Positions 51,967-62,427 are shown, counted from the first letter of the stretch. The stretch is DNA of 64,000 nt from Veronia pacifica (GCF_001707825.1 NZ_LYBM01000017.1:1-64000), one strand, 5' to 3'. Translations and numbers: made by a program. The notes: generated from the letters alone by a model not told the origin.

Positions 51967-52749
51967 ATGAACAACAAGCTCCATTGGCAGACACAGGGAG
52001 AAGGCTTAGATCTGATTCTCATTCATGGTTGGGGTATGAATGCCGCGGTATGGCAACAAGTGATCCCGCTCCTGACTGACCGCTTTCGAGTACATACGCT
52101 GGATTTGCCAGGATACGGCCACAGTCATGCGTTGTCGGCTCATACCATTGAAGAAATGGCGCACCTTTTGCTTAAACATTCTCCAGACAAGGCAATTTGG
52201 CTTGGTTGGTCGCTTGGCGGACTCGTTGCAACAAAAGCTGCATTGATGGCGCCGGAAAAAGTAAGTGGTTTGGTGACTGTCGCCAGTAGCCCACGATTTG
52301 CAGCGACCAAAGGTTGGCGTGGCATTAATCCAGAAGTACTGGACGCATTTGCAACGCAACTGGATACAGACTTCAATGCCACTATTGAACGCTTCATGGC
52401 ATTGCAGGCAATGGGAAGCCCAACAGCCAGACAGGATACCCGGTGGCTAAAAGATGCCGTTTTATCGCGTCCTTCACCGGATAAAGCGGCCCTTGAGGAA
52501 GGGTTGACCGCACTGGCTGAGGTAGATTTGAGGGAGCAGCTGTCGTCGTTAACCCAGCCTATGCTTCGAATCTATGGCCGGCTTGACGGGTTAGTTCCTG
52601 TCAGGGTCGCAGACAGTGTTGATCTGCTTGCCCCTGAATCGGAAAAAGTCGTTTTTGCTGCTGCCTCGCATGCTCCGTTCATTTCGGAGCCGGAAGCCTT
52701 TGCCGAGTCGCTGAGAGCATTTGGCGGACAATTTTTGCCCAGTAACTAA
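51967..52749 (+). CDS. bioH: Pimeloyl-ACP methyl ester esterase
   Basis: Removes the methyl group from pimeloyl-ACP methyl ester, ending the pimelate part of biotin synthesis. The 260-residue alpha/beta hydrolase has the nucleophile S82 in GWSLGG, an aspartate in YGRLDGLVPV and a histidine in ASHAPFISEP. ATG 51967 follows AGGA by seven bases; the frame upstream from 51940 is not used. It is divergent from comF. Confidence 0.93.
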   Translation: MNNKLHWQTQGEGLDLILIHGWGMNAAVWQQVIPLLTDRFRVHTLDLPGYGHSHALSAHTIEEMAHLLLKHSPDKAIWLGWSLGGLVATKAALMAPEKVSGLVTVASSPRFAATKGWRGINPEVLDAFATQLDTDFNATIERFMALQAMGSPTARQDTRWLKDAVLSRPSPDKAALEEGLTALAEVDLREQLSSLTQPMLRIYGRLDGLVPVRVADSVDLLAPESEKVVFAAASHAPFISEPEAFAESLRAFGGQFLPSN

Positions 52750-52847
52750 CAGAAATGTGAAATCTGTCAGACAGGGTGGCTAAATTTTGCCCCACATGCG
52801 CCGATAAAACTAGCAGGTTACTTGCTAAGGGAAAAGGAGCGACCATA

Positions 52848-53177
52848 ATGAATATTAGCAACGGTGGATATTCTCCGGTTTATCAACAACCAGTGAAACA
52901 TACTTGTTGTGAACACAATAAGGCTCAGCAATCAGAGAAGCCCCCGTTAACGCCAGAGCAAAAAGTCGCTGGCGTAGAGCAAGGCAATGGAGCGAAAGCG
53001 ACAGCAGATGCCAAGGGCAAGGATAAAGATGCTGGTTCTGTTGAGTCATTTGCTTATGGCGCACTAGGGATGGACCATCCTGATGAAGTGAAAAGCAATG
53101 ATGACTCGGCATATTCTGCAGGGCAGGCATTGTCCGCGCTGGGAACAATAGGAGCGGTGTTGTCGATTCTCATTTAG
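52848..53177 (+). CDS. Hypothetical protein with CC motif and hydrophobic C-terminus
   Basis: I do not recognise this 109-residue protein. It starts MNISNGGYSPVYQQP, has adjacent cysteines (HTCCEHNK), a Lys/Glu/Ala-rich low-complexity middle, and ends with a hydrophobic segment (AGQALSALGTIGAVLSILI). AAGGAG lies eight bases before ATG 52848. It follows bioH by 98 bp and precedes another unknown gene with a similar MNIS start, and both may be lineage-specific. Confidence 0.6.
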   Translation: MNISNGGYSPVYQQPVKHTCCEHNKAQQSEKPPLTPEQKVAGVEQGNGAKATADAKGKDKDAGSVESFAYGALGMDHPDEVKSNDDSAYSAGQALSALGTIGAVLSILI

Positions 53178-53241
53178 AGAGAGACAACCACTACTGAGAC
53201 GGCGCTACGCCTTTGGCCAATGTTGAGGAGACAGCATTGGC

Positions 53242-53706
53242 ATGAACATTTCACCGGCAAACGTCAGCATTCCCGCTGTCGTCCCGTCAGTTAACCCGCC
53301 TACAGAACAGGTGGCGCGGGACAACTTGCTGCGTGAAAAAATCATTCCAACCCGCCAGCTCACCGAATCTATGGCTGAAAAGCCAGCCAATTTGGCAGAG
53401 AAGCAGCGTAAAAAACCCGCTTGGGATCCTGCTGAACATCAGGACTACGGCCTGCCGGATACCGAGAATGAAAACCCTTACAGCCATGCATTCCCTTTTG
53501 CTGAATATTTGCTGAGCGGCAATTTAGTGTCTGGCGATGCTTTCACGTCTAGTCACGGTTACACCATGCGGTTTAGCTTGCCAGAGCCATTGACCGAGCA
53601 GCTCAAGGAAATGGAAAAATTTGAGCGCACCCGTGCCGTAGTTGCAGTTCGCTATCAACAGACAGCAGTACCCAACCGACCGTCCGAGATCCTGATTGTG
53701 ATATAA
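53242..53706 (+). CDS. Hypothetical protein
   Basis: A 154-residue cytosolic-looking protein that I do not recognise. The first 60 residues are Pro/Asn/Val-rich and probably disordered. The C-terminal part (HAFPFAEYLLSGNLVSGDAFTSSHGYTMRFSLPEPLTEQLKE...RAVVAVRYQQT) looks folded, alternating strands and one helix. AGGAG lies 11 bases before the ATG. It follows the preceding hypothetical gene by 64 bp and is closed by a strong terminator. Confidence 0.6.
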   Translation: MNISPANVSIPAVVPSVNPPTEQVARDNLLREKIIPTRQLTESMAEKPANLAEKQRKKPAWDPAEHQDYGLPDTENENPYSHAFPFAEYLLSGNLVSGDAFTSSHGYTMRFSLPEPLTEQLKEMEKFERTRAVVAVRYQQTAVPNRPSEILIVI

Positions 53707-53732
53707 AAACAGCGCCATTTGGCGCTGTTTTT
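53707..53732. terminator. Bidirectional terminator between a hypothetical gene and tex
   Basis: AAACAGCGCC and GGCGCTGTTT form a stem around ATTT with an A-run before and T-run after, right after the stop at 53706 and 26 bp before the convergent tex stop. Confidence 0.92.
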
Positions 53733-53757
53733 AATTGATATCGGCTGGTAACAGCGA

Positions 53758-56109
53758 TTATTTTCGTTTTGCCTTCGCAAAGGCGTCGGCAAAAGCCCCG
53801 CCCATTGCACTTCCGGTGCTGGAGTTATTGCCCTTGTTGCGACGTTCACCACGACCATCTGATTTGTGACCAGACGAGTGTTGTTGAGGGCGTTTACCTG
53901 CCTCATCGCGACGAGATGGCTTATTGGTCTCTCCTGGTTGGTCGTTCAGGCGCATTGACAAAGCGATTCGCTTACGGCCGAGGTCGACCTCCATCACTTT
54001 CACTTTTACCACATCGCCCGCTTTAACCACTTCACGTGGGTCAGACACAAATTTATCTGACAGCGCAGAGATGTGGACCAGACCGTCCTGATGAACACCA
54101 ACATCAACAAAGGCACCAAAATTAGTGACATTGGTGATCACGCCTTCCAGAACCATACCCGGTATCAAGTCTTTCACCTCATTGACACCCTCGGCAAAAG
54201 TAGCCGTTTTGAACTCCGGTCTTGGGTCGCGTCCGGGTTTCGTCAGCTCAGATAAGATGTCGTTTACGGTAGGCAGACCAAAAGTGTCATCGACATAGTC
54301 GGATGCTTTGACGCTGCGCAGAAAGTCATGATTGCCTATCATGGCATCGACGGCCTTTCCGGTTTGTTTGGCGATACGTTTCACCACAGGATAAGCCTCT
54401 GGGTGAACTGCTGAGCTGTCCAGAGGGTTCTTTCCTTTCATGACTCTCAGGAATCCCGCACATTGCTCATATGCTTTTGGGCCGAGGCGAGGCACTTTGA
54501 GCAGCGTTTTTCTGTCATCAAAACGGCCATTTTCGTCGCGGAAAGCAACGATATTCTGCGCAATGGTGGTACTCAGACCGGCAACCCGGTTTAACAGGGC
54601 TGGAGAAGCGCTGTTGACGTCCACACCTACTGCGTTAACACAGTCTTCGACCACGGCATCCAGACGTTTGGCAAGCTGGCTTTGGCTGACATCATGCTGA
54701 TACTGACCCACACCAATAGATTTAGGGTCAATTTTCACCAGTTCTGCCAACGGATCTTGCAGCCGGCGTGCAATCGACACCGCGCCGCGCAGTGAAACAT
54801 CCAGACCCGGAAATTCAGCAGCTGCCAGTTCACTGGCAGAATATACTGAAGCGCCTGCTTCACTGACCATCACGCTTTGAATCTTTAGTCCGGCGTCTTT
54901 GAGCATGCCGTTTACAAAGGCATCAGTTTCACGGGACGCAGTACCGTTACCGATGGCAATCAGGTCGACCTGATGTTTTTTGATCAGCGCCATCACGACT
55001 TTCGCAGACTCTGCAATTCGGTTTTGTGGCGGTGTCGGGTAAATTGTCGCGGTATCCAGCAGTTTGCCCGTGCTGTCGATAACGGCCACTTTACAACCAG
55101 TACGAAGGCCGGGATCAATGCCCAGCGTACAGCGAGGACCTGCTGGCGCGGCCATCAGCAGATCTTTCAGGTTATCGGCAAACACCTGAATCGCGCCAGT
55201 TTCTGCCATGTCGCGCAGGCCGCCCATCATCTCGGTTTCCATGTGCATGGAGATCTTTATCCGCCATGCAAAACTGATCACCTGTTTGCGCCAGCGATCG
55301 GCGGGCTTGCTTCCGAGGTTGATGTCATAGTGGTCTGCAATAATGGTTTCACAGTATGAGCCTGTTGATTTGGTGTCCTGACCGGGATCAGCATTGAGGT
55401 TCAGTTGCAGTATCCCTTCGTTTCGGCCACGGAACATTGCCAGTGCACGGTGCGAGGGCACCCGGGTCAGTGCTTCATCGTGTTCAAAGTAATCTTTGAA
55501 CTTAGCACCCTCCTGTTCTTTGCCTTCCACCACACGAGAAGAAAATTCGGCATTTTGCTGCAAATGGCGGCGTATTTTCGCTAAAAGGGTGGCATCTTCT
55601 GCAAAACGCTCCATCAAAATAGCACGCGCTCCATCAAGTGCTGCTTTGCTATCGGCAACGCCTTTTTCCCCGTGGACGAAGCCAGACGCCTCAGTATCCG
55701 GATCCTTGTCCGGCTCATTCCATAATCTATCGGCTAATGGCTCTAAACCCGCCTCAATAGCGATTTGTCCCTTTGTCCGGCGCTTGGGTTTGTAGGGTAA
55801 ATACAGGTCTTCAAGACTGGTCTTGCTGTCGGCCGTTAAAATAGATTTTTTCAGTGAATCGTCCAGTTTTCCCTGCTCATCAATAGCGTTGAGAATGACC
55901 TGACGGCGATCTTCAAGCTCTCTCAGGTAACCAAGCCGGGATTCGAGATTACGAAGCTGAGTATCGTCGAGTCCCTGAGTCACCTCTTTTCGGTAGCGGG
56001 CAATAAAGGGAACGGTATTACCGTCATCCAGCAGTGTCACAGCAGCAGTGATTTGTTTCTCACTGACGTTAAGTTCACTGGCGATTTGTCGGTTAATCAA
56101 TTGCGTCAT
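53758..56109 (-). CDS. tex: Transcription accessory protein Tex (YhgF)
   Basis: A conserved nucleic-acid-binding protein of 783 residues that influences transcription. Domains in order: an N-terminal HTH-type region ([15 protein letters not shown]), the YqgF/RNase H-like domain ([18 protein letters not shown]), tandem HhH motifs ([21 protein letters not shown]) and the S1 RNA-binding domain ([29 protein letters not shown]). A charged, low-complexity tail follows. It is 44 bp after greB on the same strand. Confidence 0.94.
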   Translation of the reverse strand: MTQLINRQIASELNVSEKQITAAVTLLDDGNTVPFIARYRKEVTQGLDDTQLRNLESRLGYLRELEDRRQVILNAIDEQGKLDDSLKKSILTADSKTSLEDLYLPYKPKRRTKGQIAIEAGLEPLADRLWNEPDKDPDTEASGFVHGEKGVADSKAALDGARAILMERFAEDATLLAKIRRHLQQNAEFSSRVVEGKEQEGAKFKDYFEHDEALTRVPSHRALAMFRGRNEGILQLNLNADPGQDTKSTGSYCETIIADHYDINLGSKPADRWRKQVISFAWRIKISMHMETEMMGGLRDMAETGAIQVFADNLKDLLMAAPAGPRCTLGIDPGLRTGCKVAVIDSTGKLLDTATIYPTPPQNRIAESAKVVMALIKKHQVDLIAIGNGTASRETDAFVNGMLKDAGLKIQSVMVSEAGASVYSASELAAAEFPGLDVSLRGAVSIARRLQDPLAELVKIDPKSIGVGQYQHDVSQSQLAKRLDAVVEDCVNAVGVDVNSASPALLNRVAGLSTTIAQNIVAFRDENGRFDDRKTLLKVPRLGPKAYEQCAGFLRVMKGKNPLDSSAVHPEAYPVVKRIAKQTGKAVDAMIGNHDFLRSVKASDYVDDTFGLPTVNDILSELTKPGRDPRPEFKTATFAEGVNEVKDLIPGMVLEGVITNVTNFGAFVDVGVHQDGLVHISALSDKFVSDPREVVKAGDVVKVKVMEVDLGRKRIALSMRLNDQPGETNKPSRRDEAGKRPQQHSSGHKSDGRGERRNKGNNSSTGSAMGGAFADAFAKAKRK

Positions 56110-56130
56110 GATAGTCCTTGCGAAGAATCA

Positions 56131-56148
56131 TTCCGGCAAGCGCCGGAA
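56131..56148 (-). terminator. Small hairpin between greB and tex
   Basis: TTCCGGC pairs with GCCGGAA around a 4-nt loop five bases after the greB stop. No T-run follows on the minus strand, so it may attenuate rather than terminate transcription into tex. Confidence 0.4.
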
Positions 56149-56153
56149 GAGAG

Positions 56154-56639
56154 TTATTCGGTATCTTGCTGGTAGCGGATAGCGTTTACATACCAGGTTT
56201 TGGGGCCCTCAGGCGTCTGGACGACGGCTTCCTCATCCACTTCCTTTTTAATCAGCGCGCGGGCCATGGGGCTGTCGATAGAGATATACTGCTTTTCGCC
56301 ATAGATTTCATCCGGCCCAACGATACGGAAAGATTTGGTCTCACCCTGCTCGTTTTCTACCTCGACCCAGGCACCAAAAAAGACTTTTCCGTCCTGCTGG
56401 GGGTGGTAATCAATCACCCTCAGGATTTCAAGTCGCTTTCTCAGGTACCGCACCCGGCGATCTATCTCACGCAGTAATTGTTTGTTGTACTTATAGTCTG
56501 CGTTCTCCGAGCGGTCGCCCAGGCTGGCTGCCCAGGAGACAATCTTGGTGATCTCAGGGCGTCTCTCTTTCCAAAGAAAGTCGAGCTCCTGCTTGAGTTT
56601 GTTGTAACCCTCACGGGTCACCAGATCGGTTTTTTTCAT
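56154..56639 (-). CDS. greB: Transcription elongation factor GreB
   Basis: Rescues backtracked RNA polymerase by stimulating transcript cleavage. The 161 residues have the N-terminal coiled coil (residues about 1-75) with the acidic-tip region RSENADYKYNKQLLREIDRRVRYLRKRL and a C-terminal FKBP-like domain (FGAWVEVENEQGETKSFRIVGPDE, ISIDSPMARALIKK). The basic patch after the acidic tip favours GreB over GreA. It is divergent from ompR, as in E. coli. Confidence 0.94.
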   Translation of the reverse strand: MKKTDLVTREGYNKLKQELDFLWKERRPEITKIVSWAASLGDRSENADYKYNKQLLREIDRRVRYLRKRLEILRVIDYHPQQDGKVFFGAWVEVENEQGETKSFRIVGPDEIYGEKQYISIDSPMARALIKKEVDEEAVVQTPEGPKTWYVNAIRYQQDTE

Positions 56640-56976
56640 TGTATTCCTTTGTGGCTGGCCGTTTTCCTGTTGCCTGTCTGCCCTCAGTTCTTGACAGTGT
56701 TCACTGGGCTGGCAGCCGTTGTCCGGATGTCTTTATAACGCCTTTATTCACCATAGAGAAGTCTAGCGTTCTGCCAACCACACAAATCCATGAAGGAATG
56801 GCAACATGGCTCACATTTGACATCATGAGGTGCCAGTCACAATACCTATGTGGCAGGTAATAATTGGTAACACAAATTCTGCTGGCTGTATCGAGTGTTT
56901 CTATTGCCTAGTAGAGAGAAGGTGTACACTGCTCGGGTAGTGGAGTTTTTCATTTGTCAGTTTAAGTAGGTGAGTG
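56640..56976. other. Divergent promoter region greB / ompR
   Basis: About 340 bp without a gene. It must carry the promoters of greB and ompR. A possible ompR -10 (TACACT near 56926) has only a 15-bp-spaced TTGCCT upstream, so it is not called as a promoter. Nothing else was recognised. Confidence 0.35.
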
Positions 56977-57693
56977 ATGCAAGAGACATATAAGATCTTG
57001 GTGGTCGATGACGACATGCGTTTGCGCGCACTGCTGGATAGGTATTTATCTGAGCAGGGCTTTCAGGTCAGAAGTGTTGCCAATGCTGAACAGATGGACA
57101 GAATGCTGGCTCGCGAAGGGTTTCACCTTATGGTGTTAGATCTCATGCTACCGGGCGAGGATGGCCTGTCTATTTGCCGTCGTCTCCGTCAGGCGAATAA
57201 CACAATGCCAATCCTAATGCTTACGGCGAAAGGCGATGAGATTGACCGAATTATTGGCCTTGAAATGGGTGCTGATGATTATCTGCCCAAGCCATTTAAC
57301 CCGCGTGAGCTGCTTGCTCGTCTGCGGGCGGTACTTCGACGTCAAACTAAAGAGCTGCCCGGTGCGCCGAGTGCAGAGGATACCGTGGTGACGTTTGGCG
57401 AGTTTAAGCTCAACCTCGGCACTCGTGAAATGTACAAAGGCGATGAGTTACTGACTTTGACATCAGGCGAATTCGCTGTGCTGAAAGCACTGGTGACCCA
57501 TGCCCGTGAGCCTTTATCGCGTGATAAGTTGATGAATATGGCACGTGGTCGTGAGTACTCTGCGATGGAGCGCGCGATTGATGTACAGGTTTCCCGTCTG
57601 CGCCGGATGGTTGAGATTGATCCGAGTAAACCGCGCTACATTCAGACGGTATGGGGACTGGGTTATGTCTTCATTCCTGACGGCGAAGCATGA
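56977..57693 (+). CDS. ompR: Osmolarity response regulator OmpR
   Basis: DNA-binding partner of EnvZ that controls porin and other genes. The 238 residues have a receiver domain with the acid pocket D11/D12, phospho-acceptor D55 ([11 protein letters not shown]) and K105 (YLPKPFNP), and a C-terminal winged HTH ([13 protein letters not shown]-like segment, [11 protein letters not shown]). ATG 56977 is preferred over the GTG at 56974. It overlaps envZ by four bases (ATGA). Confidence 0.96.
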   Translation: MQETYKILVVDDDMRLRALLDRYLSEQGFQVRSVANAEQMDRMLAREGFHLMVLDLMLPGEDGLSICRRLRQANNTMPILMLTAKGDEIDRIIGLEMGADDYLPKPFNPRELLARLRAVLRRQTKELPGAPSAEDTVVTFGEFKLNLGTREMYKGDELLTLTSGEFAVLKALVTHAREPLSRDKLMNMARGREYSAMERAIDVQVSRLRRMVEIDPSKPRYIQTVWGLGYVFIPDGEA

Positions 57694-59018
57694 TGCGCTT
57701 CGCACCGCGTAGCCATCTTACCCGCACTTTTGTTGTTCTGGCTGGCCTGTTGATTGCCAGCCAAATCTTCTCTTATGTCACCGTAATGAATTACGCGCTG
57801 ATGCCGAGTATCCAGCAGTTTAATAAAATTCTGGCTTATGAAATCCGCTTTATGCTCGATGAGGACGAGGAAGAAGTGGATGGCAAGGTCTACAAGCTCA
57901 ATGAAAAACTCAGAGTCAGATTACTGGAAAAGCTTGGCGTAACACTTTACGACGGCAGTGATGCCAGAGTCCGGCGTGATTTTGCTTCTGCCACATCGAT
58001 CGATTTACTCAGTGATAATATGACAGAGCAACTGGGTGTGTGGACAGAGGTCAGGATCCGTCTGGGCAGTGAAAGCTATGTCATGTGGCTAAGAAGCGAC
58101 GCTTTCAAAGGCTATTACATGCGTATCCCGCTGACTGAGCTGCAGGTTGAAGACTTTTTGCCTCTGTTCTACTTCAGCATGTTGATTGCACTGGCGGTGA
58201 TGGGCGGTGGGTGGCTATTTATCAAGCTCAACAACCGACCACTTGCGGCACTTGAAAAAGCAGCTATTGAAGTGGGTAAGGGCGGGCACCCGGTACCCAT
58301 CAGGGAAACAGGCTCGTCAGATATTCGTGCTGTTACCCGCTCGTTTAATCGGATGAGTGAAGGAATTCGCAAACTCGAAGAAGACAGAGCTTTACTGATG
58401 GCAGGCGTCAGCCATGACATTCGCACCCCACTGACCCGAATTAGACTTGCCACAGAAATGATGTCGCCAGACAACAGCTATCTCGCTGACAGTATTAATA
58501 AGGATACTGAAGAGTGTAACGAGATCATTAACCAGTTCATGGATTACCTCCGTTCCATGCAGGAACAGGATATGATGCCATTTTCAGTCAATAAGATGAT
58601 TCTTGGCTTGGTGGAAGCTAACCGAAGTGCAGGCACTCACATAGAGACCCAACTGGAAGATATTCAGATTGATATGGTCGCCAATGAAGTGTCAGTGCGC
58701 CGGGCCGTGAGTAATCTGGTAATGAATGCAATTCGTTATGGTGATGGCGAAATCTGTATATCCAGTGCGCTATCGGCAGATAATCGGGCATTTATCGTGG
58801 CTGTTGAAGACAATGGTCCGGGTATTGCGCCGGAGCAGGTTCCAATATTACTTGAACCGTTTACCCGCGGTGACACAGCACGCGGTAGTGAGGGAACCGG
58901 GCTTGGACTTGCGATTGTGAAGCGTATCGTCACTCAACACGGCGGTGATCTGCAATTATTGCCGGGTACTGACGGCGGTCTCAGGGCCGAAATAAAGTTA
59001 CCTGTGAGGGAGGTGTAG
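57690..59018 (+). CDS. envZ: Osmosensor histidine kinase EnvZ
   Basis: Inner-membrane sensor kinase and phosphatase for OmpR. The 442 residues have helices at about 12-34 and 157-179 flanking the periplasmic domain, HAMP, the H-box with H242 ([12 protein letters not shown]), and the ATPase domain with the N-box ([11 protein letters not shown]), G1 [10 protein letters not shown] and G2 [11 protein letters not shown]. The ATG overlaps the ompR stop. Confidence 0.95.
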   Translation: MMRFAPRSHLTRTFVVLAGLLIASQIFSYVTVMNYALMPSIQQFNKILAYEIRFMLDEDEEEVDGKVYKLNEKLRVRLLEKLGVTLYDGSDARVRRDFASATSIDLLSDNMTEQLGVWTEVRIRLGSESYVMWLRSDAFKGYYMRIPLTELQVEDFLPLFYFSMLIALAVMGGGWLFIKLNNRPLAALEKAAIEVGKGGHPVPIRETGSSDIRAVTRSFNRMSEGIRKLEEDRALLMAGVSHDIRTPLTRIRLATEMMSPDNSYLADSINKDTEECNEIINQFMDYLRSMQEQDMMPFSVNKMILGLVEANRSAGTHIETQLEDIQIDMVANEVSVRRAVSNLVMNAIRYGDGEICISSALSADNRAFIVAVEDNGPGIAPEQVPILLEPFTRGDTARGSEGTGLGLAIVKRIVTQHGGDLQLLPGTDGGLRAEIKLPVREV

Positions 59019-59044
59019 TGAATATTTCACTGCCTTTTTTTGTT
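59017..59044 (+). terminator. Rho-independent terminator of ompR-envZ
   Basis: AGTGAA and TTCACT form a 6-bp stem around TAT, followed by GCC and a T-run. The stem starts inside the envZ stop codon. Confidence 0.75.
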
Positions 59045-59124
59045 GCTGGTATCTGTCTCGTTTCTAACCAGATCGATTTCAAATATTAACAATACACTCG
59101 TCTTAAAAGTGATTCATCTGCTAT

Positions 59125-59145
59125 TACTGTAATAATACGACAGTA
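59125..59145 (+). promoter_or_regulatory. Inverted repeat before the GntR-type regulator gene (putative self-operator)
   Basis: TACTGT (59125-59130) and ACAGTA (59140-59145) form a dyad with a 9-bp centre. It overlaps the AT-rich sequence that could serve as -10 and lies 20 bp before the start codon, a typical autorepressor position. It is not a LexA box because the CTG-CAG spacing is 11, not 10. Confidence 0.5.
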
Positions 59146-59164
59146 CAGCGGAGAATCGCTGACC

Positions 59165-59542
59165 ATGAAAATCGAGCTCGACCAGAATGATCCGACCCCT
59201 AAATTTCGCCAGCTGATTGAACAGGTTAGGCGACTGATTGTTGGGGGGCATCTGCGTCCGGGGCAAAAGCTGATCTCGGTGCGCAAACTCGCGGCTGAGC
59301 TCAAGATAAACCCAATGACGATCTCCCGCTGTTACCAGCAACTTGAGCAGGAAGGCTGGCTTGAGCGCCAGCGCGGAGTCGGTATGGTCGTGGCCGCTTC
59401 AGGACTGAAGGAAAAGATGCAGGACAGGTTCAGCCTGATTGAAAACCCGCTTCGCGCACTGATCCTTGATGCTCGCGAAGTGGGATACAGTCGCTCAGAA
59501 CTGATGATGCTGGTGATGCAGAACTGGGGCGACGAGGACTAA
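59165..59542 (+). CDS. GntR-family regulator, YtrA/YhcF subfamily
   Basis: A short transcription regulator of 125 residues: a winged HTH (FRQLIEQVRRLIVGGHLRPGQKLISVRKLAAELKINPMTISRCYQQLEQEGWLE in sequence order) followed by only a small helical dimerisation tail, the YtrA-type layout. Such regulators usually control an adjacent ABC transporter operon and themselves; none is adjacent here, where recG converges. A dyad operator lies just upstream. Confidence 0.87.
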   Translation: MKIELDQNDPTPKFRQLIEQVRRLIVGGHLRPGQKLISVRKLAAELKINPMTISRCYQQLEQEGWLERQRGVGMVVAASGLKEKMQDRFSLIENPLRALILDAREVGYSRSELMMLVMQNWGDED

Positions 59543-59574
59543 ACCACCAAAGGCCCCCCTCTTTTGTTGTAACC

Positions 59575-61656
59575 TCAGGCATTCGTGTATTTGTCTTTAT
59601 TACCCAGCCAGCGTGCAATAATAGCTTTAGCGTTGTCTGGATAGTCATGATGTAGTTGGTGAGCCAATCGCTGCACATCCGGTATCAGGCGCTGGTCGCG
59701 AACCAAATCGGCAATTTTAAAATCCACCATCCCGGTCTGTTTGGTACCGAGCAATTCACCGGGACCACGTATCTCCAAATCCCGTTGTGCAATTACAAAA
59801 CCATCACTGCTTTCCCGTAACACGCCAAGACGTTTAGTCGCTGTTTTGGACAGCGGGGCGTGATAGAGCAACACACAATGACTGGCAACGGAACCCCGGC
59901 CGACCCTGCCTCTTAACTGGTGAAGCTGAGCAAGGCCCAGTCGCTCCGGGTTTTCGATGATCATCAGGCTTGAATTCGGTACGTCTACCCCGACTTCTAT
60001 CACCGTAGTGGCGACCAAAAGGTGCAGGTCACCATCTTTGAACGCCTTCATGACATCCTGTTTTTCAGCCGCTTTCATCCGGCCATGAACCAGACCAATA
60101 TTCAGGTCCGGTAACGCCCGCGATAAGTCGTCAGCGGTATCTGCTGCTGCCTGCGCTTCCAGTACTTCTGATTCATCAATCAAGGTACAAACCCAGTATG
60201 CCTGACGACCTTCTTCAAGGCAGGCAGCCCGGACACGATTGACAATATCTGCTCGTCGGGTATCTGGCACGGCAACGGTCTGAATAGGGGTTCTGCCCGG
60301 CGGTAACTCGTCGATAACAGAGGTATCGAGGTCAGCGTACGCTGTCATTGCCAATGTGCGCGGTATTGGCGTGGCTGTCATGATCAGTTGATGAGGGTGA
60401 ATGCCCGCTTTCAGCCCTTTTTCACGCAGTTCAAGGCGCTGGTGGACACCGAACCTGTGCTGTTCATCAATGATAACCAGTGCCAGTTGGTGGAACTCGA
60501 CCTGTTTCTGAAACAGGGCGTGGGTGCCGACGACCATTTTGGCATCGCCACTGGCAATATCTGCCAGTTCTCTCTCGCGGGCCTTGCCTGTCAGTTTACC
60601 GGCAAGCCAGCCCACTTTGATCCCTAAAGGTTCAAGCCAGCCAGCAAAGTTAACCGCGTGTTGCTCCGCCAGCAGCTCAGTCGGGGCCATCATGGCAACC
60701 TGATAGCCCTGTTCAATAGCCTGCAAGGCAGCAAGGGCAGCGACGAGGGTTTTCCCCGACCCAACATCACCCTGTACCAGACGCATCATAGGTTTGTCCT
60801 GTGACATATCCCTTTCGATGTCTGCGACAACTCGTTGCTGGGCACCTGTTGGGGTGAATGGCAAGGCTGCCAGCAGTTTTTCCTTCAAGGTGACGGAAGG
60901 TGGCAGGGTATACGTCGGGTCCTGTTGCAGTTTGGTGCGAACTGCCAGCATCGATAGATTGTGAGCCAGCAGTTCTTCCATGATCAGTCGGCTCTGGGCA
61001 GGATGGTCGCCGTTTTCCAGTGCCTCGATGGAAATGTCCGGGGTCGGGCGGTGTAGAGTTTTTAACGCATCGCTCAACGTCATCGGGGTATCAAGCAAAC
61101 CCGGTGGCAGTAGCTCTTTCACCGCAGCATCATCAAGAAGAGCCAGTGCCTGATCAGTCAGATTTCGCAGTGTGATTTGTCTCAGGCCTTCGGTGGTGTG
61201 GTAGACCGGCGTCAGGGTTTCTTCTACTTTGATATCCGTCTGCTCTGAAAACACCGAATACTCGGGATGAATGATCTCCAGTCCTGCTTTACCGCGTTTG
61301 ATTTCGCCAAATGCCTTAACCCGTTTACCGCTTTCGAGGCTGTTTTTCATCGCAGCATTGAAGTTGAAAAAACGCAGAGTCAGTGAGCCATTACCGTCAG
61401 TGACTTTCACCGTCAGCATTTTTCGGCGACCAAATACTGTGTCGTTGCTGACGATTTCACCCTCTATGGTGCCGTGTTGACCGGGCATCAGGCTGGCGAT
61501 GGGCCAGACTCGGGTTCTGTCCTCATAGCGGTAGGGAAGGTGGAACAGCAGGTCCTGAACGGTAAACAGGCCAATTTTTTCTATTTTTTCGGCCATTTTT
61601 GCACCGACACCTTTGAGGGAACTCAGAGGTACGGCATCTAACATTGAGGAACGCAT
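59575..61656 (-). CDS. recG: ATP-dependent DNA helicase RecG
   Basis: Remodels stalled replication forks and Holliday junctions. The 693 residues have the N-terminal wedge/OB domain (RYEDRTRVWPI...TIEGEI), helicase motifs I (QGDVGSGKT), II (DEQH), III (MTATPIPRT) and VI (QLRGRVGRGSVASHC), and the C-terminal TRG-like motif. The start at MRSSMLDAVPLSSLKGVG matches the family. Order spoT-trmH-recG is that of E. coli. Confidence 0.95.
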   Translation of the reverse strand: MRSSMLDAVPLSSLKGVGAKMAEKIEKIGLFTVQDLLFHLPYRYEDRTRVWPIASLMPGQHGTIEGEIVSNDTVFGRRKMLTVKVTDGNGSLTLRFFNFNAAMKNSLESGKRVKAFGEIKRGKAGLEIIHPEYSVFSEQTDIKVEETLTPVYHTTEGLRQITLRNLTDQALALLDDAAVKELLPPGLLDTPMTLSDALKTLHRPTPDISIEALENGDHPAQSRLIMEELLAHNLSMLAVRTKLQQDPTYTLPPSVTLKEKLLAALPFTPTGAQQRVVADIERDMSQDKPMMRLVQGDVGSGKTLVAALAALQAIEQGYQVAMMAPTELLAEQHAVNFAGWLEPLGIKVGWLAGKLTGKARERELADIASGDAKMVVGTHALFQKQVEFHQLALVIIDEQHRFGVHQRLELREKGLKAGIHPHQLIMTATPIPRTLAMTAYADLDTSVIDELPPGRTPIQTVAVPDTRRADIVNRVRAACLEEGRQAYWVCTLIDESEVLEAQAAADTADDLSRALPDLNIGLVHGRMKAAEKQDVMKAFKDGDLHLLVATTVIEVGVDVPNSSLMIIENPERLGLAQLHQLRGRVGRGSVASHCVLLYHAPLSKTATKRLGVLRESSDGFVIAQRDLEIRGPGELLGTKQTGMVDFKIADLVRDQRLIPDVQRLAHQLHHDYPDNAKAIIARWLGNKDKYTNA

Positions 61657-61681
61657 AGCTGTTCATTTTCTCCTATGTTAT

Positions 61682-62374
61682 TTAGCGCGCAGCCTGCATG
61701 GCTGCCCACCATTGTTCGTCTGCAATAACCTGTCCCTGCTGGTCAATTTCAGGATAAGGAAGGCCTTTACGTCGGGCGACTTTGGCCAGCACTGGATGAC
61801 CCCGTTCGAAAAGAATGCGACTGACTTCCTCATCAGCAAGCAGTGTTCTGGCGCGATCATACATGCCTGCATTCTGGCGCTGACGCTGTGCTTCGTAGAG
61901 GATCAGTGCACTGGCAACAGAGACATTGAGTGACTGTACCATACCCACCATGGGGATGATGATATCTTTATCTGCCATATCAAGTGCTTGCTGACTAATG
62001 CCATATTTTTCTTGTCCCAACACCACCGCCGTTGGCTTGGTGTAGTCAATTTCACGAAAATCGACGGCTCTTTCAGACAGGTTGGTCACCAGAATCTGCA
62101 TCCCTTGGTCTTTCATGGCAGCAAACGCTTGCTGTGTATTGTCATGAGTGACGACATCGACCCAGTTGCGGGCTCCGGCTGATGTTCCACCCAGCATGCG
62201 CATTTTACTGTTCTCAGGCCAGACAGCATGAATTTGGTGAATACCAACGGCATCTGCGGTACGGATAATGGCTGAGATGTTATTCGGTTTATGGACTTCT
62301 TCCATACAAACGGTCAGATCGGGCTGGCGTGTGGCAAGCACTTCATGGATCCGTTCAAAACGTTCTGGTGTCAT
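61682..62374 (-). CDS. trmH: tRNA (guanosine-18-2'-O)-methyltransferase
   Basis: Methylates the ribose of G18 in the D-loop of tRNAs. The 230-residue SPOUT protein has the motif-1 arginine (NISAIIRTADAVGI), motif 2 VLGQEKYGIS and motif 3 IIIPMVGMVQSLNVSVASALILYEA forming the deep knot. A C-terminal extension binds tRNA. It lies between spoT and recG on the same strand, 25 bp from recG. Confidence 0.95.
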   Translation of the reverse strand: MTPERFERIHEVLATRQPDLTVCMEEVHKPNNISAIIRTADAVGIHQIHAVWPENSKMRMLGGTSAGARNWVDVVTHDNTQQAFAAMKDQGMQILVTNLSERAVDFREIDYTKPTAVVLGQEKYGISQQALDMADKDIIIPMVGMVQSLNVSVASALILYEAQRQRQNAGMYDRARTLLADEEVSRILFERGHPVLAKVARRKGLPYPEIDQQGQVIADEQWWAAMQAAR

Positions 62375-62427
62375 GCTGGGTTTCTCTTGCTCTGGTGTTC
62401 TGAATGTTCTTTGATTATGGCGCAGTT

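Noticed and set aside
59125-59145. Possible LexA box before the GntR-type gene
   Set aside because: CTG and CAG are separated by 11 instead of 10 bases, so it does not fit the SOS consensus.
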